Positions 1 to 5,641 of a DNA stretch of 5,641 nt are shown here, one piece after another. The DNA is taken from the NCBI GenBank assembly GCA_002399505.1, contig DHDT01000079.1, positions 24,162 to 29,802 of the forward strand. Direction: 5' to 3'. Position 1 is the first letter of the stretch. Every line of letters begins with the position of its first letter. The DNA comes from Caryophanales bacterium UBA4869. GTDB lineage: Bacteria > Bacillota_I > Bacilli_A > RFN20 > CAG-288. The notes under the pieces were generated by a model, which worked only from the letters and a program-made list of their open reading frames with translations, did no database searches and had not been told where the DNA came from. The position numbers were made by a program, and so were the translations under genes.

Positions 1-278
1 AAGCTGTCTATTCTTTAGGACTTGATCACTATGAGGAAATCAAGAAGATGATTTCCGAACATTTGGTCAACTGGACTTTTGACCGTCTCGATGAAGTTGC
101 CAAAGCCATTCTCTTTGTCGGAATCAGCGAAGGACGCTATGCTAAACTCGCTCCCCGCAAAGTCGTAATAAGCGAAGCCGTCAATCTGGCCAAGAACTAT
201 CTCAAGGCCGGAGATCACCGCTTCATCAATGCCGTCCTTGAAAAGTGCATACCTGAGTATGAATTCCAAGGGAAGTAA
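1..278 (+). CDS. nusB: Transcription antitermination factor NusB, C-terminal part (5' end outside window)
   Basis: NusB binds boxA RNA together with NusE (ribosomal protein S10) and supports antitermination of rRNA transcription. The window opens inside the gene. The reading frame runs from base 3 and gives 91 residues before the TAA at 276-278, against about 130-140 aa for a whole family member, so roughly the first third is missing. The visible part fits the all-helical NusB C-terminal half: a tryptophan helix (NWTFDRLDEVAKAIL), then a segment ending in the family-typical KVVISEAVNLAKNY (usual form VVInEaVeLAK), then a closing helix RFINAVLEKC (usual form kFVNGVLdki). The Gly of FVNGVL is Ala here, a mild change. 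An internal ATG at base 48 is not a plausible start because the homology continues upstream of it. The 3' end overlaps the start of xseA by about 20 nt. The identification is secure; only the truncation by the window limits it. Confidence 0.92.
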   Translation, partial: AVYSLGLDHYEEIKKMISEHLVNWTFDRLDEVAKAILFVGISEGRYAKLAPRKVVISEAVNLAKNYLKAGDHRFINAVLEKCIPEYEFQGK

Positions 279-1536
279 TCTTTTAAGTGTCAGCCAACTG
301 AGTCAAATCCTGAAAGCCTGCTTTGAAAATCCGGCTTTTCAGGACATTGAAGTTTACGGTGAAGTCTATTCCCTGCGTCTAGGCAAGTTTTCCTATATCG
401 AACTAGGAGATCAGGGCAAGAATCAGATATCCTCTCCCCTACTCAAAGTCGCTTTCTCTACCTTCTACGGACATGATTTCCAGCTTGATCAGGTCAAAGT
501 CGGCGATGTCATCAAAGTTCGCGGTTCTTTGTCATACTATCCTCATGGAAGCTCAGTGACCCTGTGGGGAAATGAGCTTACTTTATTGGAATCTCAGATG
601 GGAAAGACTCTTCTTCAAAAAAGAAAGACTTTGGAAAAGCTTGAAAAGCTTGGATATCTTGACGAAAAACGAAAGAAGAAAGTACCTGCTTACTGCAGAA
701 AAATCGCTATTCTGACAGCTGAAGGCGGTGCCGCCTATCAGGATATACTGAAGACTCTTCACGACCGGTTCCCCGTCAGCACTGTTCTTTTCCCAGTCGT
801 CGTCCAAGGCGAAAAAGCCGCTTCTTCCATCTATAAAGCCTTAGAGGAAGCGAAAAAAGGTTCTTTTGACGCCATACTTTTAGGAAGAGGCGGTGGATCG
901 AAAACTGATCTGTCCTGCTTCGATGACGAAAAGGTTTCTCTTTCCATAGCTACAAGTCCCATACCTGTTATCACCGCCATTGGCCATACTATCGATACTG
1001 CAATCGCAGACCGGGTAAGCGACGTCAAAGCCATCACTCCGACTGAAGGAGCGTCTCTTATCAATCCATCCTTAAGCGAAATTGATGACAGACAGAAAGA
1101 GTTTCTTTCTTCTCTCCGTGAGCTCTTTATTCAGAAACTGAGAGAGAAAGACGAGAATCTGAATTCATTTGTCGAACAGATTTCGGCCCTGTCTCCTAAG
1201 AAGAAACTTCTCAACAAAGAAGAGAAGAAAAAGAATTATCTTTCTCACCTCAATTCTCTCTTCCTGACTAAGATCTCCCTTGCGGACAACGGACTTGAAA
1301 ACTATGGAGAAAAGCTTGAAGACAGTATTCATCTTCTTCTGGAGCGAAAAACCGAAAAGCTTTCTTCCTATAGGCAGACACTACTAGCCTATGACCCAAA
1401 GAAGATATCAGAAAAAGGGTTATGCGAAATCTTCAAGGACGGAAAGAAAACCTTCTCCGTCAAGGAACTCAAACCTGAAGACCAAGTCGAATTAGTCTAC
1501 ATAGACGGCAGAAGAGACGCGACGATTGATAAGTGA
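259..1536 (+). CDS. xseA: Exodeoxyribonuclease VII large subunit
   Basis: This is the catalytic subunit of exonuclease VII, which with XseB degrades single-stranded DNA from both ends into oligonucleotides. The product is 425 aa, normal for the family. Residues about 9-110 form the N-terminal OB-fold (GEVYSL near 34, VRGSLSYYP near 87). Residues 130-270 are the catalytic region, including PVVVQGEKA, LLGRGGGS and AIGHTID. Residues about 270-370 are charged and helical, as in the family's coiled-coil arm. The tail KGLCEIF...VKEL is the usual closing motif. By alignment in memory, D162, R210, H243 and D246 correspond to E. coli D155, R205, H238 and D241, the residues reported essential; all are kept. 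Two consensus positions differ: GHTID for GHETD, and RGGGSxTDLS for RGGGSxEDLW. The ATG at 259 is preferred over the in-frame ATG at 229 because the family's N-terminal LxVSxL motif then falls at about residue 9. Neither start has a clear Shine-Dalgarno, so coupling to nusB translation is likely. Stop is TGA. Confidence 0.95.
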   Translation: MNSKGSNLLSVSQLSQILKACFENPAFQDIEVYGEVYSLRLGKFSYIELGDQGKNQISSPLLKVAFSTFYGHDFQLDQVKVGDVIKVRGSLSYYPHGSSVTLWGNELTLLESQMGKTLLQKRKTLEKLEKLGYLDEKRKKKVPAYCRKIAILTAEGGAAYQDILKTLHDRFPVSTVLFPVVVQGEKAASSIYKALEEAKKGSFDAILLGRGGGSKTDLSCFDDEKVSLSIATSPIPVITAIGHTIDTAIADRVSDVKAITPTEGASLINPSLSEIDDRQKEFLSSLRELFIQKLREKDENLNSFVEQISALSPKKKLLNKEEKKKNYLSHLNSLFLTKISLADNGLENYGEKLEDSIHLLLERKTEKLSSYRQTLLAYDPKKISEKGLCEIFKDGKKTFSVKELKPEDQVELVYIDGRRDATIDK

Positions 1537-1538
1537 GG
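1533..1538 (+). promoter_or_regulatory. Shine-Dalgarno of xseB, overlapping the xseA stop codon
   Basis: GTGAGG, with a GAGG core at 1535-1538, lies 8 nt before the ATG at 1547. It contains the xseA TGA stop (1534-1536). This favours the ATG at 1547 over the in-frame TTG at 1526, which has no comparable site and would add seven residues absent from typical XseB. Ribosomes ending xseA would stop on this site, which suits balanced synthesis of the two ExoVII subunits. Confidence 0.6.
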
Positions 1539-1546
1539 ATAAATTT

Positions 1547-1747
1547 ATGGAATTCAAGAAAGACTTAAGCAAACTGAGCTATGAAGAGCTGGAAAAGGAA
1601 GCTGATCTCGTTTTGACTGAACTTAACAAAAGCGATATCAGTCTGGATATGAGCACCAAGGTTTACGAGTACGGCAAAAAGATTGCCAAGGCCATGGACA
1701 GCACTTTGAAGCAGCTCCAGAAGGAAGTCACCGATACGGTCGAATAA
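1547..1747 (+). CDS. xseB: Exodeoxyribonuclease VII small subunit
   Basis: This is the small subunit of exonuclease VII. Several copies wrap the long helical arm of XseA and are needed for activity; the subunit has no catalytic site of its own. The product is 66 aa, short but in the family range (about 60-85 aa). It shows the expected helical-hairpin pattern: LSYEELEKEADLVLTEL (family form sfEeal.eLE.iv..LE) at residues 10-26, the turn DISLD at 30-34 (family form gdlsLd), then VYEYGKKIAKAMDSTL (family form lyeeG..L...c...L). The first-helix motif, the SLD turn and the YEYG segment together make the call firm despite the small size. It lies 10 nt after xseA, has its own ribosome binding site, and ends only 1 nt before the dxs start. 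The usual second ExoVII gene order xseA–xseB is kept. Confidence 0.94.
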   Translation: MEFKKDLSKLSYEELEKEADLVLTELNKSDISLDMSTKVYEYGKKIAKAMDSTLKQLQKEVTDTVE

Positions 1748-1748
1748 A

Positions 1749-3596
1749 ATGGCGGAAGAATTCAAGTTTCAACCAGTTTTGAAGAAACTGACCAAATCAC
1801 AGCTTAAAGTACTTGCCAGCGATATTCGCGCTGACATACTTTCAAGTGTTTTGAAAAACGGCGGTCATCTTTCATCTAATCTTGGGACGGTTGAAATGGA
1901 AATGAGTCTGCTAAAGAACTTTGATCCCCTGAAGGATGATATTCTTTTCGATGTCGGTCATCAGATGTATACCTATAAGATTCTCACTGGAAGGAACCTT
2001 TCCACTATCAGAAAAACCGGAGGAGTATCCCCTTTCTCCCTAAAGGAAGAATCTCCTTATGACAAATACGACAGCGGACATGCCGCCAATTCCATCAGTG
2101 TCGCCTATGGCATGGCTAAAGCCAAAGCTCTTCAGGGCGACGATTCTTATACCATAGCCGTTATCGGCGACAGTTCCGTAAGTTCAGGTCTTTCCATGGA
2201 GGCCTTAGGGCTTCTTTCCCAGGACCGTAACACCAAGCTGATCATCATCATCAACGACAACGATATGTCTATCGGTCAGGATGTCGGCTTTATGGGGAAG
2301 AAATTTCAGAGTCTGAGGACTTCGCGTTTGTATTTCAGAATGTCCTCTTCCTTTGGAAAACATCTTAACCGTGATCACCATGGCTGGCGTTTCTTCCTTC
2401 ATCTTCGAAATTTCAAGGATATGGTCTCCAGACTTCTCATCAAACCTAATGTCTTTGAGTCGATGGGCCTCAAATATGTCGGTCCTTTTGACGGCCATGA
2501 TTTTGATTCTCTGGACTTAGCCATGGAGAAGGCCAAGGCAGTTAGCAAAAACAGGTCAGTGATCGTCCATGTTCTCACTAAGAAGGGGTTTGGCTATGCT
2601 CCCGCTATGTCAGACGAGTCAGGCGAATATCACGGCGTAGGCCCGGGATTTGATGATCCTGACCTTCCTAAATTTGGGTATCGTGATTTCACTGACGTCA
2701 AGGGAGAGTGGCTTTTTAAGTATATGGAAAAGGACAAAAAGGCCATAGTCATCACACCGGCGATGATCAAGGGAAGCGGCCTTACCAGAGTATTTCATGA
2801 TTATCCCTCAAGGAGTGTCGATGTCGGCATCTGCGAGGAACATGCGGTGTCTCTGGCTTCTGGCTACGCCTTGAAAGGATATCATCCGATCGTCGATATC
2901 TACTCGACTTTCATGCAGAGAAGCTACGATGAGATAATCGAAGATATATCGAGAGAAAAAGTCAGTACGCTTTTTATTGTCGAAAGAGCCGGCTTGGTGG
3001 GAGAAGACGGATCTTCTCATCACGGTCTTTATGATGTGGCCATGATAAAATCCATTCCTTTCTGCAAGGTCTACATGCCTTTTGATGAAAAATCCGCTCT
3101 TTATCTTTTGAATAATGTTTCCTTTGAAGGAACACAGTCGACTTTTATCCGCTTCTCTAAGGAGATGCCCCTTGTTTTTGACAAAGACATCAAGGATGAA
3201 GAGGGGTTTGTCTTTATGAACAGAAAGAGACAGGACACCTTGGTCTTAGCTATCGGCCCTTTGGGTTACAATCTGCTACAGGAACTACCTGATACCTACG
3301 ATAAAGCGATACTTCTAGACCTTCTTCCTGAAACCGACTCTTTGAAGAAAAATGAAATTGATATATATAAGAATGTAATCATTTACGACCCTTATTCGAC
3401 TTCAAAAGGCTCTTCGGAACAGATAGGTTCACTACTTCTCAGCCTGAATTATCAGGGAAAATTCATTTCTTATGCCTTTGACAATGACTTCGTCACTTTC
3501 GGACAGACTAAAGATCTTCTCAGAATTTCGGACATGGATGTGGAATCTGTGAAGAAAAAAATAGTTTCATTGGATAAAACACCTACTTTGGTTTAA
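1749..3596 (+). CDS. dxs: 1-deoxy-D-xylulose-5-phosphate synthase (DXS)
   Basis: DXS is a cytoplasmic thiamine-diphosphate enzyme that joins pyruvate and D-glyceraldehyde 3-phosphate to DXP, the entry step of the MEP isoprenoid pathway; DXP also feeds thiamine and pyridoxal synthesis in some bacteria. The product is 615 aa (E. coli 620). The three transketolase-like domains are in order. The first holds GGHLSSNLG (H40), DVGHQMY (H71) and the ThDP motif GDS...INDN at 140-171. The pyrimidine-binding domain holds DVGICEEHAV (catalytic Glu E363), IYSTFMQRSYD and RAGLVGEDGSSHHG. The C-terminal domain starts near 495. With a constant offset of 7 from E. coli, E363, Y385, R391, R413, D420 and H424 match known active-site residues. 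Departures are GDS for GDG in the ThDP motif and RFSKE for RYPRG (468-472), which puts Lys at the E. coli R478 position. The ATG follows the xseB stop by 1 nt with no Shine-Dalgarno in range (AAGGAAG lies 21 nt upstream), suggesting translational coupling. Confidence 0.95.
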   Translation: MAEEFKFQPVLKKLTKSQLKVLASDIRADILSSVLKNGGHLSSNLGTVEMEMSLLKNFDPLKDDILFDVGHQMYTYKILTGRNLSTIRKTGGVSPFSLKEESPYDKYDSGHAANSISVAYGMAKAKALQGDDSYTIAVIGDSSVSSGLSMEALGLLSQDRNTKLIIIINDNDMSIGQDVGFMGKKFQSLRTSRLYFRMSSSFGKHLNRDHHGWRFFLHLRNFKDMVSRLLIKPNVFESMGLKYVGPFDGHDFDSLDLAMEKAKAVSKNRSVIVHVLTKKGFGYAPAMSDESGEYHGVGPGFDDPDLPKFGYRDFTDVKGEWLFKYMEKDKKAIVITPAMIKGSGLTRVFHDYPSRSVDVGICEEHAVSLASGYALKGYHPIVDIYSTFMQRSYDEIIEDISREKVSTLFIVERAGLVGEDGSSHHGLYDVAMIKSIPFCKVYMPFDEKSALYLLNNVSFEGTQSTFIRFSKEMPLVFDKDIKDEEGFVFMNRKRQDTLVLAIGPLGYNLLQELPDTYDKAILLDLLPETDSLKKNEIDIYKNVIIYDPYSTSKGSSEQIGSLLLSLNYQGKFISYAFDNDFVTFGQTKDLLRISDMDVESVKKKIVSLDKTPTLV

Positions 3597-3602
3597 TAGA
3601 TA

Positions 3603-3609
3603 GTGAGAG
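3603..3609 (+). promoter_or_regulatory. Probable weak Shine-Dalgarno of recN
   Basis: GTGAGAG in the 22-nt dxs–recN gap ends 9 nt before the recN ATG at 3619. It offers only partial pairing with the 16S 3' end, but its spacing is right and it is the only purine-rich patch there, so it supports the chosen start. Confidence 0.4.
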
Positions 3610-3618
3610 CTAAATAAA

Positions 3619-5271
3619 ATGATCAAAGAACTGCACATTTCGAATCTGGCCGTTATTCTAGACACGGAACTCGATTTCTCCTCTTCCTATGTCTCTCTTT
3701 TAGGAGAGACCGGTGCCGGAAAATCACTGGTTGTCGATAGTCTGGGTCTGATGAAGGGCGACCGATCAGATTTTGACTTGGTACGGGACCGGAATAACAA
3801 GGCGGTTGTTTCCGCCGTCTTTGAGTTGTCCGATCCTTTTATTCAAGAACATCCAGAAGTCAAAGACTATCTTGACGGACATGAATTATATGTAAAGAGA
3901 GTTCTTCTGCCTGACCGGACTAACCGCTCCTACCTCAACGGAGAACCAGTTTCTTTAAATGAATACCGCTTAGTGACCAAACATCTGATCGACATTCATT
4001 CTCAGGGTTCTAACAGCGACCTTCTAGATAGGAGCAAACATCTCTTCTATCTTGATTCCTATTCAGGAGAGAAAGACGAAAAAGTCCTTGAGAAGTACGT
4101 TACTCAATACTCTGGTTTACAGGAAAAGAAGAACGAATTAGGCCAGCTTATTGCCGAAAACAAAGAACTTGATTTGGAGTATCTGACTTTCCAGATAAAA
4201 GAAATCGAAAAGTATCATCTCAAAGACAATGAAATCGAAGATCTCAACGAAGAATTTAATTCTTTGCGTGGCTATGAAAAACTTCGGGAATCCTACGATG
4301 AATTCGACAAACTGATGTCCCTTCCTGAAGGACAACTAGATGATCTCTTGGCCTCAACTGAGAAGGGACTTCGTTCTTTAGAGGATACAGATCTCAAAGA
4401 TGAAAGCCACGAATGTGTGATAGCCCTTAGAAACTATCTTTCATCCTTAGAAGCTCTCAGAGACAAATACCGCTCCCTTGATTATGATCCAAACCGCCTT
4501 GATGAGATAAACTCCCGTCTTTTCGACCTTAAGGGTCTCCAGAGAAAATACGGAAATAGCTCCAAGGCTATCTTAGATAAGCTAAATTCCTATAAGGAAA
4601 TGCTAAAAAAGAGCAATGATTTCTCTGACTTGAAGAAGGATATGGAAACGGAGATTGCCAAGAAGGAAAAAGATTGCCTTGAAACAGCTTCTCTTCTTTC
4701 CAATATAAGAAAAGAAGGGGCTTTGAAGTTAGAGAAGGATATCGGGAAGGAAATGTCGTCTTTAGGTCTTCCGCAAAATGGATTCAAAGTCGATTTTACA
4801 GCATCTCCTTTAGGCCCTAAGGGAATCGATGACGTGGTGTTCAGGGTCGCTTTGAATGCCGGCCTCGATTACGAAGACCTGACCAAAGCCGCATCAGGAG
4901 GCGAAAACTCCCGTCTGATGCTGTCCTTAAAGACCGTCTTGAACAGTCTCGACCCCTATGACCTTTTGGTCTTCGATGAAATAGATACCGGTGTCAGTGG
5001 AAGAATAGCTTCTTTAGTCGCTAAGAAAATCAGGTCTATCTCTGATAAGAGCCAAGTTTTGGTGATATCTCACCTTCCTCAGGTTGTCGCAAGCGCTAAC
5101 TCTTATTTAAAAATAGAAAAGAAGGTTGTTGACGATAATACCATAACTACCGCCCTGTCTTTAGACGCTAAAGATGCTTATAAAGAAGTCGCAAAGATGC
5201 TAGCCGGTGAAAAGGTGACTGAAACTGCCTTGAAACAGGCTTTGGAACTTATTGACGAATATCATAAATAG
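3619..5271 (+). CDS. recN: DNA repair ATPase RecN (SMC-like)
   Basis: RecN is a cytosolic SMC-family ATPase that gathers at DNA double-strand breaks and helps RecA-dependent repair. The product is 550 aa, full length for the family (about 550-570). The N-terminal ATPase lobe has the family opening IKELHISNLAVI and Walker A GETGAGKS at 29-36, with the Q-loop around Q129 in DIHSQG. Residues about 150-385 are the charged helical hairpin, shorter than in true SMC proteins, and include the RecN landmark DPNRLDEINSRLFDLKGL...KYG near 290-312. The C-terminal lobe has the signature ASGGENSR at 425-432, Walker B LLVFDEID with D453 and E454, the D-loop TGVSG, and the switch histidine H485 in ISHLPQ. 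The ending AKMLAGEKVTETAL is also typical. Both half-sites needed for ATP hydrolysis are intact. Departures are HSQG where HGQH is usual and SGGEN where SGGEL is usual. No Firmicutes-type SOS box was seen upstream. Stop is TAG. Confidence 0.97.
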   Translation: MIKELHISNLAVILDTELDFSSSYVSLLGETGAGKSLVVDSLGLMKGDRSDFDLVRDRNNKAVVSAVFELSDPFIQEHPEVKDYLDGHELYVKRVLLPDRTNRSYLNGEPVSLNEYRLVTKHLIDIHSQGSNSDLLDRSKHLFYLDSYSGEKDEKVLEKYVTQYSGLQEKKNELGQLIAENKELDLEYLTFQIKEIEKYHLKDNEIEDLNEEFNSLRGYEKLRESYDEFDKLMSLPEGQLDDLLASTEKGLRSLEDTDLKDESHECVIALRNYLSSLEALRDKYRSLDYDPNRLDEINSRLFDLKGLQRKYGNSSKAILDKLNSYKEMLKKSNDFSDLKKDMETEIAKKEKDCLETASLLSNIRKEGALKLEKDIGKEMSSLGLPQNGFKVDFTASPLGPKGIDDVVFRVALNAGLDYEDLTKAASGGENSRLMLSLKTVLNSLDPYDLLVFDEIDTGVSGRIASLVAKKIRSISDKSQVLVISHLPQVVASANSYLKIEKKVVDDNTITTALSLDAKDAYKEVAKMLAGEKVTETALKQALELIDEYHK

Positions 5272-5303
5272 TCTTTTTCTTCCTTTAGAGTTAACATAAT
5301 AAT

Positions 5304-5641
5304 ATGAAGAAAATCGCTCATATCGATCTCAATGCTTTTTTCGCTCAAGTCGAAATGCTCAAGAATCCTTCTCTGAAAGGAAAAATGATAGCAGTCGGAA
5401 ACAGCGAAAGAAGAGGTGTCGTATCGACTTCCTCCTATGAAGCCCGAAAAATGGGCGTCTTTTCCGGTATGCCCATGTCGACTGCCTTATCTATCTGCAA
5501 AGGACTTATTGTCATACCCGGACACTATTCTGAATACAGCCGGATGAGCAAAATGTTCTTCGGCTATCTGAAAAAGAAGTTTCCCATTCTGGAGCAGGCC
5601 TCAATCGACGAGTGCTATATCGATATGACTGACTATCTTAG
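5304..5641 (+). CDS. dinB: DNA polymerase IV (Y-family), N-terminal part (3' end outside window)
   Basis: DinB is an error-prone translesion polymerase that extends past damaged bases without proofreading. The window ends after 112 codons of a protein that is usually about 350-420 aa; the frame is open to the edge. The visible part covers most of the catalytic palm and the fingers. HIDLNAFFAQVE at 6-17 contains metal ligand D8 and steric-gate F13 (same numbering as E. coli DinB). VVSTSSYEARKMGV at 39-52 is the fingers motif that contacts the incoming nucleotide. ASIDECYIDMT at 99-109 contains the catalytic pair D102-E103. The second Asp of the usual DxD is Asn (DLN), a variant I recall in other Bacillota and not a sign of inactivity. 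The start is the first ATG in frame and matches the family N-terminus exactly. It lies 32 nt after recN with only a poor, distant TTTAGAG as possible ribosome site. Family is certain; the polymerase IV assignment rests on the N-terminal motifs. Confidence 0.94.
   Translation, partial: MKKIAHIDLNAFFAQVEMLKNPSLKGKMIAVGNSERRGVVSTSSYEARKMGVFSGMPMSTALSICKGLIVIPGHYSEYSRMSKMFFGYLKKKFPILEQASIDECYIDMTDYL

Noticed and set aside
57..68. GAAC-attt-GGTC, one mismatch from a Firmicutes LexA half-site pair
   Set aside because: It lies deep inside the nusB coding region, away from any gene start, and codes for family-consistent residues; a chance match is likely.
229..258. Longer XseA start at the ATG at 229
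   Set aside because: It adds ten residues before the family N-terminus, overlaps nusB by 50 nt and has no ribosome site; the ATG at 259 fits the family better.
634..653. Short tandem GAAAAGCTT duplication in xseA
   Set aside because: It only encodes a repeated EKL in a helix next to the catalytic domain; two copies are not a meaningful repeat array.
1534..1542. Possible TGA=Trp code: the xseA TGA is followed two codons later by an in-frame TAA
   Set aside because: Conserved Trp codons in nusB, xseA and dxs are all TGG, no gene has an internal TGA, and the TGA falls where XseA normally ends.
2205..2498. 97-codon open frame on the minus strand inside dxs, and similar minus-strand frames elsewhere
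   Set aside because: They lie opposite well-conserved genes, have no recognisable domain or ribosome site, and look like frames left open by codon usage.
5272..5303. T-rich recN–dinB gap as a terminator or promoter
   Set aside because: There is no stem before the T run. The CATAAT at 5295-5300 is too close to the dinB ATG and has no -35 at proper spacing.

Overview
The window is one uninterrupted plus-strand gene block reading nusB (3' end) – xseA – xseB – dxs – recN – dinB (5' end). Every gene is in the same direction. The junctions are an overlap of about 20 nt, then gaps of 10, 1, 22 and 32 nt. There is no non-coding stretch above about 35 nt, no RNA gene, no mobile element, no CRISPR array and no convincing terminator. 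The layout suggests a single transcription unit that starts upstream of the window and continues past its end.

The gene set matches the nusB–(folD)–xseA–xseB–(ispA)–dxs–(tlyA)–(argR)–recN neighbourhood of low-GC Gram-positive bacteria (Bacillota). Here it is stripped down: folD, ispA, tlyA and argR are missing from between the remaining genes, and dinB follows recN. G+C looks to be roughly 40-45% by eye. Conserved tryptophans use TGG and xseA ends in TGA, so the standard bacterial code fits and a TGA=Trp code is not indicated. The proteins are recognisable over their full length but depart from family consensus at several normally fixed positions. I infer a fast-evolving, possibly genome-reduced Bacillota lineage (Erysipelotrichia-, RF39- or Mollicutes-adjacent). 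This is not a firm taxonomic placement.

Region by region: 1-278 encodes the C-terminal two thirds of the antitermination factor NusB. 259-1747 encodes both subunits of exonuclease VII (XseA large, XseB small). 1749-3596 encodes DXS, the first enzyme of the MEP isoprenoid pathway. 3619-5271 encodes the SMC-like repair ATPase RecN. 5304 to the end encodes the N-terminal part of a Y-family DNA polymerase IV (DinB). Apart from nusB and dxs, the block concerns DNA damage: ExoVII trims single-stranded ends, RecN acts in double-strand break repair, and DinB bypasses lesions. DXS is a metabolic gene embedded among them, as in other Bacillota.

I found no undescribed system. The points worth a second look are the condensed gene order with dinB appended, and active-site substitutions in DXS, XseA and RecN.
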